Shown here: one piece after another, positions 1 to 5,652 of the stretch
Numbering within the stretch: the stretch's first letter is position 1
How the letters are laid out: the number at the start of each line of letters is the position of its first letter
Assembly (NCBI GenBank): GCA_964443745.1
Contig: CAYUEN010000039.1
Span: 1 to 16,414, forward strand
From: CAYUEN01 sp964443745
Lineage (GTDB): Bacteria; Campylobacterota; Campylobacteria; Campylobacterales; QNZT01
Reading direction: 5' to 3'
DNA length: 16,414 bases
Program-made: the position numbers and the translations under genes
Notes under the pieces: model-generated
What the model saw: only the letters and a program-made list of their open reading frames with translations
The model's database searches: none
Told to the model about the DNA's origin: nothing

Positions 1-54
1 AACCCCCAGTACACTGGACCAAAACCAGATGCCTTACCATTTGGCCACACCCCA
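1..54 (-). tRNA. tRNA-Gln (anticodon UUG), 3' part missing at window edge
   Basis: Read on the minus strand from 54 downward, the sequence gives a 7-nt acceptor 5' strand beginning TGGGGTG, a D-arm with the usual AATGGTAAGGC loop, and an anticodon arm whose loop TTTTGGT (18-24) carries anticodon TTG (forward 20-22). The window starts before the T-arm is complete, so the 3' half, including the acceptor 3' strand and any encoded CCA, is not visible. The TGGGG start and the TTTTGG loop are typical of bacterial glutamine tRNAs. The outermost anticodon-stem pair appears to be a T-T mismatch. Confidence 0.93.
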
Positions 55-93
55 GGAACGCATACTGAAACACTTCGTCTGTTTCGGAGTGTG

Positions 94-99
94 ATTATA
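94..99 (-). promoter_or_regulatory. -10 element for the tRNA-Gln transcript
   Basis: A perfect TATAAT on the minus strand lies about 40 nt upstream of the mature tRNA 5' end, implying a short processed leader. No clear TTGACA-like -35 is seen, which is usual for sigma-70 promoters in Campylobacterota. The promoter is divergent from that of ribBA, with about 40 bp between the two -10 boxes. Confidence 0.6.
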
Positions 100-138
100 T
101 TCATTTTTTTCTAAATTGTCAAGAGTTTTATCAAAAAC

Positions 139-147
139 TGGTATAAT
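139..147 (+). promoter_or_regulatory. Extended -10 promoter for ribBA
   Basis: TGG followed by a perfect TATAAT (142-147) forms an extended -10 box. A TTGTCA at 116-121 is too far upstream (20-bp spacer) to be a normal -35. The predicted transcript would start near 154, leaving a leader of about 17 nt with GGAGG at 162-166 in front of the ATG at 171. There is no room for an FMN riboswitch. Confidence 0.65.
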
Positions 148-170
148 TTTTAAAAAAGTATGGAGGGTAT

Positions 171-1202
171 ATGCCGGTTAGACGCGTGCAGGAAGCGATA
201 GAAGAGATCAAGCGGGGAAATATGGTCATCATGATCGACGACGAAGATCGTGAAAACGAGGGAGATCTGGTCTACGCCTCCACCTTTTCCACCCCCCAGA
301 AGGTCAATTTTCTGGCCAGCGAAGCGAAGGGGCTCATCTGCGTGGCACTCTCCGCACAAATCGCGAAAAGGCTGAAACTCACCCCGATGGTACGGGAAAA
401 CGACTCCTCCTACGAAACCGCTTTTACCGTTTCGGTCGATGCCAAAGAGGCCAAAACCGGCATCAGCGCCTACGAGCGCGATATGACGATCAAGCTTCTC
501 GCCTCCCCTTCCACCAAACCAGAAGATCTGGTGCGCCCGGGACATATTTTCCCTCTTATAGCCAAAGAGGGAGGGACCCTCGTGCGCACGGGTCATACGG
601 AAGGATCCGTCGATCTTTGCCGCCTGGCGGGTATCTCCCACTCCGCCGTCATCTGCGAAATCATGAAAGAAGACGGCACGATGGCCAGACGGGACGACCT
701 GATGGCATTCGCAAAAAAACACGATCTCAAAATCGTCTATATCTCCGATATCGTCGAATACCGCCTCCAGCACGAATCCCTGATCCAAGTCATCGCCGAA
801 TCGAAAACGCAGTTTCTCGGGCATGATGTCAGAAGGATCGATTTCGTGGATCATCAGAGCAACCACCACATCGCTTTTCTCTTCAAAAACGGCATGAGAC
901 AAAACGTCAGATTCCACAATGTCGCTCCCGATATCGAGCTTTTCACAAAACCCGGACGTTTCGGAACACTGATGAACTCCATAGAGATTCTCGCCAAAGA
1001 GGGGGGTGTCCTGATATTTCTGGAGGAAAACGCCGTCGCGAACCCCTACATGAGAGAGTACGGTATCGGCGCGCAGATTCTGGGGTATCTCGGTTTTTCC
1101 GAAATCACACTTCTGACCACCCACGGGGGACGGGAATTCGTCGGTATCAGCGGATTCGGTCTGACGATAGCGAAGGAGGTGGTGCTTCAGGAAGAGGCCT
1201 GA
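171..1202 (+). CDS. ribBA: 3,4-dihydroxy-2-butanone 4-phosphate synthase with degenerate GTP cyclohydrolase II-like C-terminal domain
   Basis: Cytoplasmic riboflavin-pathway enzyme of 343 aa. The N-terminal domain (about 1-200) converts ribulose 5-phosphate into the four-carbon unit of lumazine. It has the RibB signature DDEDRENEGD at 23-32 and the RTGHTEGSVDL segment at 139-149, so it should be active. The C-terminal domain (about 206-343) keeps the tail signature of GTP cyclohydrolase II, REYGIGAQIL at 295-304, but has no cysteine at all. The three-cysteine zinc site of true GCHII is therefore missing, and this half is unlikely to open GTP. Campylobacterota typically carry this degenerate RibBA and a separate ribA. 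GGAGG at 162-166 supports the ATG start. The 3' end overlaps the convergent small coiled-coil gene by 16 bp. Confidence 0.93.
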   Translation: MPVRRVQEAIEEIKRGNMVIMIDDEDRENEGDLVYASTFSTPQKVNFLASEAKGLICVALSAQIAKRLKLTPMVRENDSSYETAFTVSVDAKEAKTGISAYERDMTIKLLASPSTKPEDLVRPGHIFPLIAKEGGTLVRTGHTEGSVDLCRLAGISHSAVICEIMKEDGTMARRDDLMAFAKKHDLKIVYISDIVEYRLQHESLIQVIAESKTQFLGHDVRRIDFVDHQSNHHIAFLFKNGMRQNVRFHNVAPDIELFTKPGRFGTLMNSIEILAKEGGVLIFLEENAVANPYMREYGIGAQILGYLGFSEITLLTTHGGREFVGISGFGLTIAKEVVLQEEA

Positions 1203-1384
1203 AGTTCCCTGAGTTTTGCCAGAAGGGTTTTGATTTCACCCTTTTGCCTATCCAACTCCTCCTGGATCAGCCCCTCTTCGAAATCGTCCTGCGCATATTC
1301 GAGCTCCTCTTTCTGGATATGATAGCGCTCTTTGAGTTTCGCTATCTTTTCTTCGAGCGCTTTGATCTCATCCGTCGATTGCAT
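1187..1384 (-). CDS. Small coiled-coil protein of unknown function
   Basis: I do not recognise a named family. The product is 65 aa, very rich in Glu, Lys, Leu and Gln, with no cysteine, no signal peptide and no membrane segment. Nearly its whole length has heptad-like Leu/Ile spacing interrupted around a Tyr-Ala-Gln-Asp-Asp segment, so it is probably a helical hairpin or coiled coil. It is reminiscent of SlyX only in size and character. I chose ATG at 1384 because AGGAG lies 7 nt upstream; a TTG at 1390 in the same frame sits only 1 nt from that ribosome site. The start lies inside the 3' end of magIII (overlap about 17 nt), which suggests translational coupling. The 3' end overlaps ribBA on the other strand. 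Confidence 0.7.
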   Translation of the reverse strand: MQSTDEIKALEEKIAKLKERYHIQKEELEYAQDDFEEGLIQEELDRQKGEIKTLLAKLRELQASS

Positions 1385-2045
1385 CTTCAAGCTCCTCTAT
1401 CGATAGGTATCTGCCCCGGATATGTTCCTTGGCGAATTCCACTATTTTACCATGAAACCTGGCATAGAGCCTGTTTAGATCCTGCGGTTTTTCGTAGAGT
1501 GCGTCGATTTTCGCTTTGTGGCTTCGTACACCCTCTTCCATCCACGCCTGCATCTGCGCATAACTCTCGAAAGTGTATCCGAACGCATCGAGTATCCTGG
1601 CGGTATAGCTGTCCATCACGAAAACCTCCCGATTGCAGCCATAGCAGAGAATCGAATCCGCACTCTCTTCTCCCACCCCTTTTTGAGCGAGCAACCACTC
1701 CCTCTCGACTTCGACCGCGAACGTCTCGAACGCTCCGAACCGCTCGAGAATATTTCGGCAGAGTGTACGAAGGCGTTTGGCTTTGGTGTTGTAAAAACCG
1801 CTCGGTTTGATCAGCGCTGCCAACTCCCTCAAATCGGTCCGTGCGATCGCTTCGAGCGAGAGCAGATCGCGCGCTTTGAGGTTTTCGAGCGCTTTTTCCA
1901 CCTTCTCCCACTTCGTCTGCTGCGTCAGGATCGCCCCGACGACCACCTCGAACGTTCCGCTGTTGGGCCACCAGAGAGGATCGCGCTCCTCCTTGAGGTA
2001 GCCCAACCTTTTCAATCCGACCAACAAATCGTAACTACTCCTCAA
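1368..2045 (-). CDS. magIII: 3-methyladenine DNA glycosylase, MagIII type (HhH-GPD superfamily)
   Basis: Base-excision repair glycosylase of 225 aa, close in length and sequence to H. pylori MagIII as I recall it, including the PSGFYNTKAKRL, EWLLAQKGVGEESADSILCYG and ARFHGKIVEF segments. The helix-hairpin-helix lies around 118-134, and the presumed catalytic aspartate is D145 in VFVMDSY. The lysine that gives endonuclease III its lyase activity (G-R-K-T) is glutamate here (G-E-E-S), and there is no C-terminal four-cysteine Fe-S motif. It should therefore be a monofunctional glycosylase for alkylated bases, not a true Nth. It starts at TTG 2045, supported by a perfect AGGAGG at 2052-2057 six bases upstream and by matching the family N-terminus. 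It overlaps the upstream ymdB-like gene by 11 nt. Confidence 0.88.
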   Translation of the reverse strand: MRSSYDLLVGLKRLGYLKEERDPLWWPNSGTFEVVVGAILTQQTKWEKVEKALENLKARDLLSLEAIARTDLRELAALIKPSGFYNTKAKRLRTLCRNILERFGAFETFAVEVEREWLLAQKGVGEESADSILCYGCNREVFVMDSYTARILDAFGYTFESYAQMQAWMEEGVRSHKAKIDALYEKPQDLNRLYARFHGKIVEFAKEHIRGRYLSIEELEDAIDG

Positions 2046-2847
2046 AAAACGCCTCCTGCGAAACGAACGGTTCGGCCTCGTCGTAGGCCTTGAGCTTATA
2101 GGCTTCCACGCACCGACCTTCTTCTATCTCCAGCACGATCGCCTGCAAAATCCTCCTGCATCGATCCGGCACGTCAAAACGCGACGAAATTCCCGTCATA
2201 AAACGGGCGATAGGCTCTTTGCTGTCGACACCGATCACGTTGTCCCGGCAGCCGGTAAGGCCGACATCGGTCACATAGGCCGTCCCATTCTTGATCAACA
2301 GATCGTCCGTTCCGATATGGGTATGTGACCCGCATATCGCACTCACCCTCCCCTTCATGATTTCCAGCAACGCCCGCTTCTCGCTCGTGGCTTCGGCATG
2401 GAAATCGATGAAGATGTTTCGCTCCCCCTCCGCCTCCAGACGACCGACCTCCTTCTCGATCATCACGAAGGGGTTGTCCACCATCGGCATCGTGAAATAT
2501 CCCATCAGATTGATCACGACCAGCTTCTCTCCCGCACACTCCAGCTTCGCGATCCCGCGTCCCGGCGCATACGAAGAGCAGTTTATCGGACGCAAAATCG
2601 GTTCATGTTCGAGCAGCGGAATGATCTCCTTTTTGTCCCAGGTGTGGTTTCCTCCGGTCATCATATCCACCCCCAAGGCGAAGAGCTCTTTGGCGTTTTT
2701 AATACTCAGACCCATACCATGGCTCGCATTTTCGGCGTTGACGATGATCCGATCGATACGGTGCCGCTCTTTGATCGCACCCAGGTGGTGTCTGAGCATC
2801 TGCCTGCCCGGTTTGCCGACGACATCGGCGATATAGAGTATTCTCAC
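2035..2847 (-). CDS. YmdB-family metallophosphoesterase (cyclic nucleotide phosphodiesterase, TIGR00282 type)
   Basis: Cytoplasmic dinuclear-metal phosphoesterase of 270 aa. All metal ligands known from Bacillus YmdB are at the expected positions: D8 (IADVVG), E39 and N40 (NAENAS), N67 and H68 (GGNHTWD), H150 (DFHAEATSEK), H175 and H177 (GSHTHIGT). In Bacillus, YmdB hydrolyses 2',3'- and 3',5'-cyclic nucleotides and affects RNA turnover and biofilm decisions; the role in Campylobacterota is not established. The start is GTG at 2847, with AAAGGA at 2854-2859 upstream; an ATG or another in-frame start is not available nearby. It is the first gene of a run with magIII and the coiled-coil gene and has its own extended -10 promoter. 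Confidence 0.87.
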   Translation of the reverse strand: MRILYIADVVGKPGRQMLRHHLGAIKERHRIDRIIVNAENASHGMGLSIKNAKELFALGVDMMTGGNHTWDKKEIIPLLEHEPILRPINCSSYAPGRGIAKLECAGEKLVVINLMGYFTMPMVDNPFVMIEKEVGRLEAEGERNIFIDFHAEATSEKRALLEIMKGRVSAICGSHTHIGTDDLLIKNGTAYVTDVGLTGCRDNVIGVDSKEPIARFMTGISSRFDVPDRCRRILQAIVLEIEEGRCVEAYKLKAYDEAEPFVSQEAFFEE

Positions 2848-2873
2848 GCTTTTTCCTTTGATATCCTGGCGAG

Positions 2874-2882
2874 ATTATAACA
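2874..2882 (-). promoter_or_regulatory. Extended -10 promoter for the ymdB-like/magIII run
   Basis: On the minus strand TGT precedes a perfect TATAAT (forward 2879-2874), giving an extended -10 box 26 bp upstream of the GTG start codon. The predicted start of transcription near 2867 leaves a leader of about 20 nt that contains the AAGGA ribosome site. Confidence 0.65.
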
Positions 2883-2899
2883 CTTTAGGGTAAATTTAC

Positions 2900-2905
2900 T
2901 ATGAT
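2900..2905 (+). promoter_or_regulatory. -10 element of a possibly leaderless response-regulator transcript
   Basis: TATGAT ends only 6 nt before the ATG at 2912, so transcription would start at or next to the start codon. No purine-rich ribosome binding site exists in the 25 nt before the ATG. A weaker alternative, TAAATT at 2891-2896, would still leave no Shine-Dalgarno sequence. Confidence 0.45.
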
Positions 2906-2911
2906 ATCCTC

Positions 2912-3580
2912 ATGACAAACAGACCGATCGATATTCTGATTCTCGAAGACGACACCCTCTTCGCCGAGACTCTCGAAGATCTGCTCGAAGAGGCCGGATA
3001 CAGGGTGGAAATTGCCGGTAGCGGCGAAAGCGCACTGGATAAGTGTTACGAAAAAGAGTTCGACCTACTGCTGCTGGATATCAACGTTCCCGGCCCGAGC
3101 GGCCTGGAGGTACTCGAACGCATCCGTGCGCAGCAGGACAACACCCCCGCGATTTTTCTCACCTCCTTCAAAGACGGCGCCCATCTGCGCCAAGGATTCG
3201 AAAAGGGGGCCGACGACTACCTCAAAAAACCGATCGATCCGGACGAACTGCTATTGCGCATCAAAGCCCTTCTTAAGCGCAGCCACAGATGGGACGAATC
3301 GATCCCGATTCACGGATGCCGCTATATACCGGCGACGAAAACGCTCGTCTGCGAAGAGCGCCACCACACCCTCTCCAACAAACTCGCCAGGCTTTTGGAT
3401 CTGTTTCTCAGCCATGCGAACGAGATCGTCACCAGGGAGATGATCATGCGACGGTTGTGGGAGTGGGACGAGGAGCCGAGTCTGGGCGCGATTCGGGTCT
3501 ATGTAAACGATCTGAAGAAGCTGATCGGCAAAGAACACATCGAAAACATCAAAGGGGTGGGTTATAAACTTTCACTCTAA
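2912..3580 (+). CDS. OmpR/PhoB-family response regulator
   Basis: DNA-binding response regulator of 222 aa. The receiver domain (about 6-122) has the acidic pocket E12/D13, phospho-acceptor D56 in LLLLDINVPG, the conserved Thr at 84 (IFLTSF) and the Lys in LKKP at 105-106. The C-terminal winged helix (about 130-222) ends with the family signature IKGVGYKLSL. It is followed directly by a histidine kinase whose likely start overlaps its last codons, so the two form a cognate pair. The signal and the regulon cannot be told from sequence. The ATG start has no visible ribosome binding site and may lie at the 5' end of the mRNA. Confidence 0.9.
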   Translation: MTNRPIDILILEDDTLFAETLEDLLEEAGYRVEIAGSGESALDKCYEKEFDLLLLDINVPGPSGLEVLERIRAQQDNTPAIFLTSFKDGAHLRQGFEKGADDYLKKPIDPDELLLRIKALLKRSHRWDESIPIHGCRYIPATKTLVCEERHHTLSNKLARLLDLFLSHANEIVTREMIMRRLWEWDEEPSLGAIRVYVNDLKKLIGKEHIENIKGVGYKLSL

Positions 3581-4424
3581 AAGATCACTCTATCTTACCG
3601 GCAATCTTCTGATCGTAGCGGCGATCACGATCATCGTGCTGATCGCCGAGCAGTGGCTGCGTCCTCTCATCGGAAACGACGCGTTACGCATTTTCTTGCT
3701 GGTGATCGCGGCACTCGGACTCTATCTCTTCTTGAGCGTGGGCCTTTCGGACGCGCTCGAAGCGGAGGAGAGACGGCTCAAAAACCTGGTGGACGAAACG
3801 CTGCACGAACTCAATACGCCGATCGCCACCATCGAAGCCAATCTCAAAATGCTCCGGCGCACTTGCGAGAACGAGCGGGAGAGAAAAAGACTCGACCGCA
3901 TCAAAGGAGCTTGCGCGAATCTGTCGCGTCTGTACGAAAGTATCGAATACGATATCAAAAAAAATATCGACCACATCGAAAACCGGATCTTCGATATCTC
4001 CGAGACGCTTGCCGAAACGGTGGCGAGATTCGAAGACATCAGAGGAGATATCGATATCCGAAACGAAGTCGGCTCTTTTTCGATCAAGGCGGACGAAGCG
4101 GGATTCGAGCGCGTCGTCGAAAATCTCCTCTCCAACGCGATCAAATACAACAAAGCCGGAGGGTACGTCCGCATTTATCGAAACGGAAATCAACTGATCT
4201 TCGAAGACAGCGGCAGAGGCATCGATACGAAAAATCTCTTCATCGTCTTCGAGAGGTCCTTCCAGGAAGCCCCCGATTCACAAGGACACGGGCTGGGACT
4301 GACGATCGTCAAGAACTACTGCGACAGACACAGGATCAAAATCGCGATCGACACCCAAAAGGGTAAAGGGACCAAAATCTCCCTCGATCTCTCCGTACCT
4401 CATTCGATGGTATCGAGAACCTGA
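3564..4424 (+). CDS. Sensor histidine kinase with minimal periplasmic loop; probable ATA start
   Basis: Membrane sensor kinase, partner of the preceding regulator. From the proposed ATA start it is 286 aa: TM1 about 9-28, a periplasmic loop of only about 10 residues, TM2 about 41-61, then a short linker and the HisKA helix with phospho-acceptor H81 (LHELNTP). The ATPase domain has the N-box NLLSNAIKYNK near 187-195, G1 DSGRG near 215 and G2 GHGLGL near 241. The first ordinary start codon in frame is GTG 3636, but it has no ribosome site and would cut away all of TM1. ATA 3564 has GGGG (3554-3557) six bases upstream and overlaps the regulator by 17 nt. The frame is closed by TGA at 3522, and no ATG, GTG or TTG lies between. 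The kinase call is firm; the start is an inference. The 3' end overlaps the convergent ftsL-like gene by 25 bp. Confidence 0.85.
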   Translation: MNFHSKRSLYLTGNLLIVAAITIIVLIAEQWLRPLIGNDALRIFLLVIAALGLYLFLSVGLSDALEAEERRLKNLVDETLHELNTPIATIEANLKMLRRTCENERERKRLDRIKGACANLSRLYESIEYDIKKNIDHIENRIFDISETLAETVARFEDIRGDIDIRNEVGSFSIKADEAGFERVVENLLSNAIKYNKAGGYVRIYRNGNQLIFEDSGRGIDTKNLFIVFERSFQEAPDSQGHGLGLTIVKNYCDRHRIKIAIDTQKGKGTKISLDLSVPHSMVSRT

Positions 4425-4717
4425 TTCTGATATTCGTTTTGCTCCAACTCCATTCTAAGTCTCGTATTCTCCTCTTTGAGCGCGGTATATTTGTGGTAGA
4501 GGGCAGTGATCTCTTTGCTGGTGTAGTAGATTTCGTTGCTGATATAGACCTTCAGCAGAAAGATCGAGAGGATACATAAAAGTGCGAGGTAGACCCAAAG
4601 AAGCGTTTTGAAACTGATGTTTTTTTCACGATACTGCTCCCTGGTATAGGCCTCGAGCAGCGCATCACGCCCCTTATGGGTGTGAACGGTCGATTTCGAA
4701 GAGTCGGAGTTTCGCAC
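4400..4717 (-). CDS. FtsL-like bitopic division protein
   Basis: Small inner-membrane protein of about 105 aa with the FtsL/DivIC layout: a polar cytoplasmic tail (about 1-35), one membrane helix (about 36-56, rich in Leu, Ile and Phe), then a periplasmic coiled coil of about 45 residues running to the C-terminus. Its place directly after rsmH matches the usual mraW-ftsL order, and the ftsA/ftsZ cluster lies nearby. FtsL recruits septal peptidoglycan synthases through FtsB/FtsQ. Sequence identity is weak in this family, so the call rests on topology and context. I chose GTG 4717, inside the rsmH 3' end (44-nt overlap). GTG 4807 and ATG 4795 would add an Arg-rich tail that looks like an rsmH frame shadow. 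The ribosome site is weak for all of them. Confidence 0.72.
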   Translation of the reverse strand: MRNSDSSKSTVHTHKGRDALLEAYTREQYREKNISFKTLLWVYLALLCILSIFLLKVYISNEIYYTSKEITALYHKYTALKEENTRLRMELEQNEYQNQVLDTIE

Positions 4718-5588
4718 TTCGGCTTCTTGGATTTTTCGCAATTTCTTCCTCTGTAGGCGTAATCGGCTTCTTCGTGACGATCCTCCCCAGCGCATGGTCG
4801 TTGCCACACAGACACCGCGGCGCTTCGGGCGGACAGATACAGCTACGGCTCCACTCCCTGAAAGTTTGTTTCACGATCCTGTCTTCGAGCGAGTGGAAAG
4901 AGATTATACCGACTAAAGTTTTAGTTAATTTTAAATTTTCGATCGATCGAAACAATCTTTTGAGTTCTCCGAGTTCGTCGTTCACTTCGATGCGGATAGC
5001 TTGAAAGATCAGCGTGGCGGGATGGATCTTCCCTCTTTGAAGATGCTTCGCCAAAAAATCGGCCAACTGCGCCGCACTCGAAAAGGGGCGCGCCCCGACG
5101 ATCAACGCCGCCGCTTTTTTGTACTCCCGCACCTCTCCGTAGGTTTTGAAGATCCGCTCCAGTTCGGCTCTGGAATAGAGATTGACCACCTCTTTCGCCG
5201 TCAACTCCCCGTCTGCGTCCATCCGCATATCGAGACGTTCGCTATCAAATCCGAATCCACGCTCCTTTTTGTCAAGCTGCAGGGAAGATACCCCGATATC
5301 GGCCAAAATCCCCCGTATAGGCTCTTTTTCCAGCATCAAAACCATCTGTGAAAACCTCCCATGCAGTATCTTCACACGCTCCTTGAAGGGAGCGAGCCTC
5401 TTCATGGCGAATGCGATCGCCTCGCTGTCGCGATCAATGCCTATTACGCGTATTTTGGGGTTGGCTTTCAAGAGCGCCTCGGTATGTCCGCCATAGCCGA
5501 GCGTACAGTCGACGACGACTCCCTCCTCCACCGTTTCGAAAGCCGCGACTATCTCCTCTTTCAAAACGGGTATATGCGGACTTTCCAC
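4674..5588 (-). CDS. rsmH: 16S rRNA (cytosine(1402)-N4)-methyltransferase
   Basis: SAM-dependent methyltransferase of 304 aa (formerly MraW), which methylates N4 of C1402 in the 16S rRNA decoding site. The SAM-binding motif DCTLGYGGH lies at 27-35, followed by GIDRDSEA at 50-57. The family signatures ADIGVSSLQLD and RGFGF lie near 95-114, IISFHSLEDRIVK is present, and there is the C-terminal cysteine cluster CICP...CLCG before the NPRSRSAKLR tail. The start is GTG 5588 with AGGA about 6 nt upstream; the family begins PHIPVL, as here. It runs into an ftsL-like gene and diverges from the aldolase-like gene. A stretch at about 4903-4960 is much more AT-rich than the rest of the gene and contains a promoter-like box. 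Confidence 0.96.
   Translation of the reverse strand: MESPHIPVLKEEIVAAFETVEEGVVVDCTLGYGGHTEALLKANPKIRVIGIDRDSEAIAFAMKRLAPFKERVKILHGRFSQMVLMLEKEPIRGILADIGVSSLQLDKKERGFGFDSERLDMRMDADGELTAKEVVNLYSRAELERIFKTYGEVREYKKAAALIVGARPFSSAAQLADFLAKHLQRGKIHPATLIFQAIRIEVNDELGELKRLFRSIENLKLTKTLVGIISFHSLEDRIVKQTFREWSRSCICPPEAPRCLCGNDHALGRIVTKKPITPTEEEIAKNPRSRSAKLRLFEIDRSHP
4903..4908 (-). promoter_or_regulatory. Possible intragenic -10 element upstream of the ftsL-like gene
   Basis: A perfect TATAAT on the minus strand lies inside rsmH, immediately downstream of an AT-rich patch (4912-4939), about 185 bp before the ftsL-like GTG start. TTAACT at 4923-4928 is a poor -35 with a short 14-bp spacer. It could give ftsL its own promoter. 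The hexamer also reads as ordinary codons (GGT ATA ATC), so chance is possible. Confidence 0.35.
4937..4952. repeat. 16-bp perfect palindrome inside rsmH
   Basis: TTTCGATCGATCGAAA reads identically on both strands and sits next to the AT-rich patch and the internal TATAAT. It contains two GATC sites and could be an operator, or simply a result of the codons for Phe-Arg-Ser-Ile-Glu. Confidence 0.6.
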
Positions 5589-5618
5589 TTCGATCCTTTC
5601 GATTTATTTAAATTATTT

Positions 5619-5624
5619 TATAAT
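5619..5624 (+). promoter_or_regulatory. -10 element for the aldolase-like gene
   Basis: A perfect TATAAT, with transcription expected near 5631, leaves a leader of about 22 nt containing AAGGAGG at 5641-5647. It occupies almost the same bases as the divergent rsmH -10 box. Confidence 0.6.
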
Positions 5625-5628
5625 AACA
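5620..5628 (-). promoter_or_regulatory. Extended -10 promoter for rsmH
   Basis: On the minus strand TGT followed by TATTAT (forward 5625-5620) forms an extended -10. Transcription would start near 5613, giving a leader of about 25 nt with the AGGA ribosome site before GTG 5588. Confidence 0.5.
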
Positions 5629-5652
5629 CAACTACTCCTCAAGGAGGCTGAT

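Noticed and set aside
67..92. Imperfect inverted repeat around GAAAC...GTTTC and ACACT...AGTGT between tRNA-Gln and ribBA
   Set aside because: It lies within the tRNA leader between promoter and tRNA. The stems are short and compete with each other, with no T-run, so there is no clear role.
150..1124. Long minus-strand open frame opposite ribBA
   Set aside because: It is antisense to the clear RibBA reading frame and its product has no recognisable motif.
1223..1245. Hairpin AAGGGT/ACCCTT followed by TTTT just after the ribBA stop codon, as a terminator
   Set aside because: The stem is 6 bp with a 9-base loop and only four Ts, and it lies inside the coiled-coil coding sequence. It is too weak to call.
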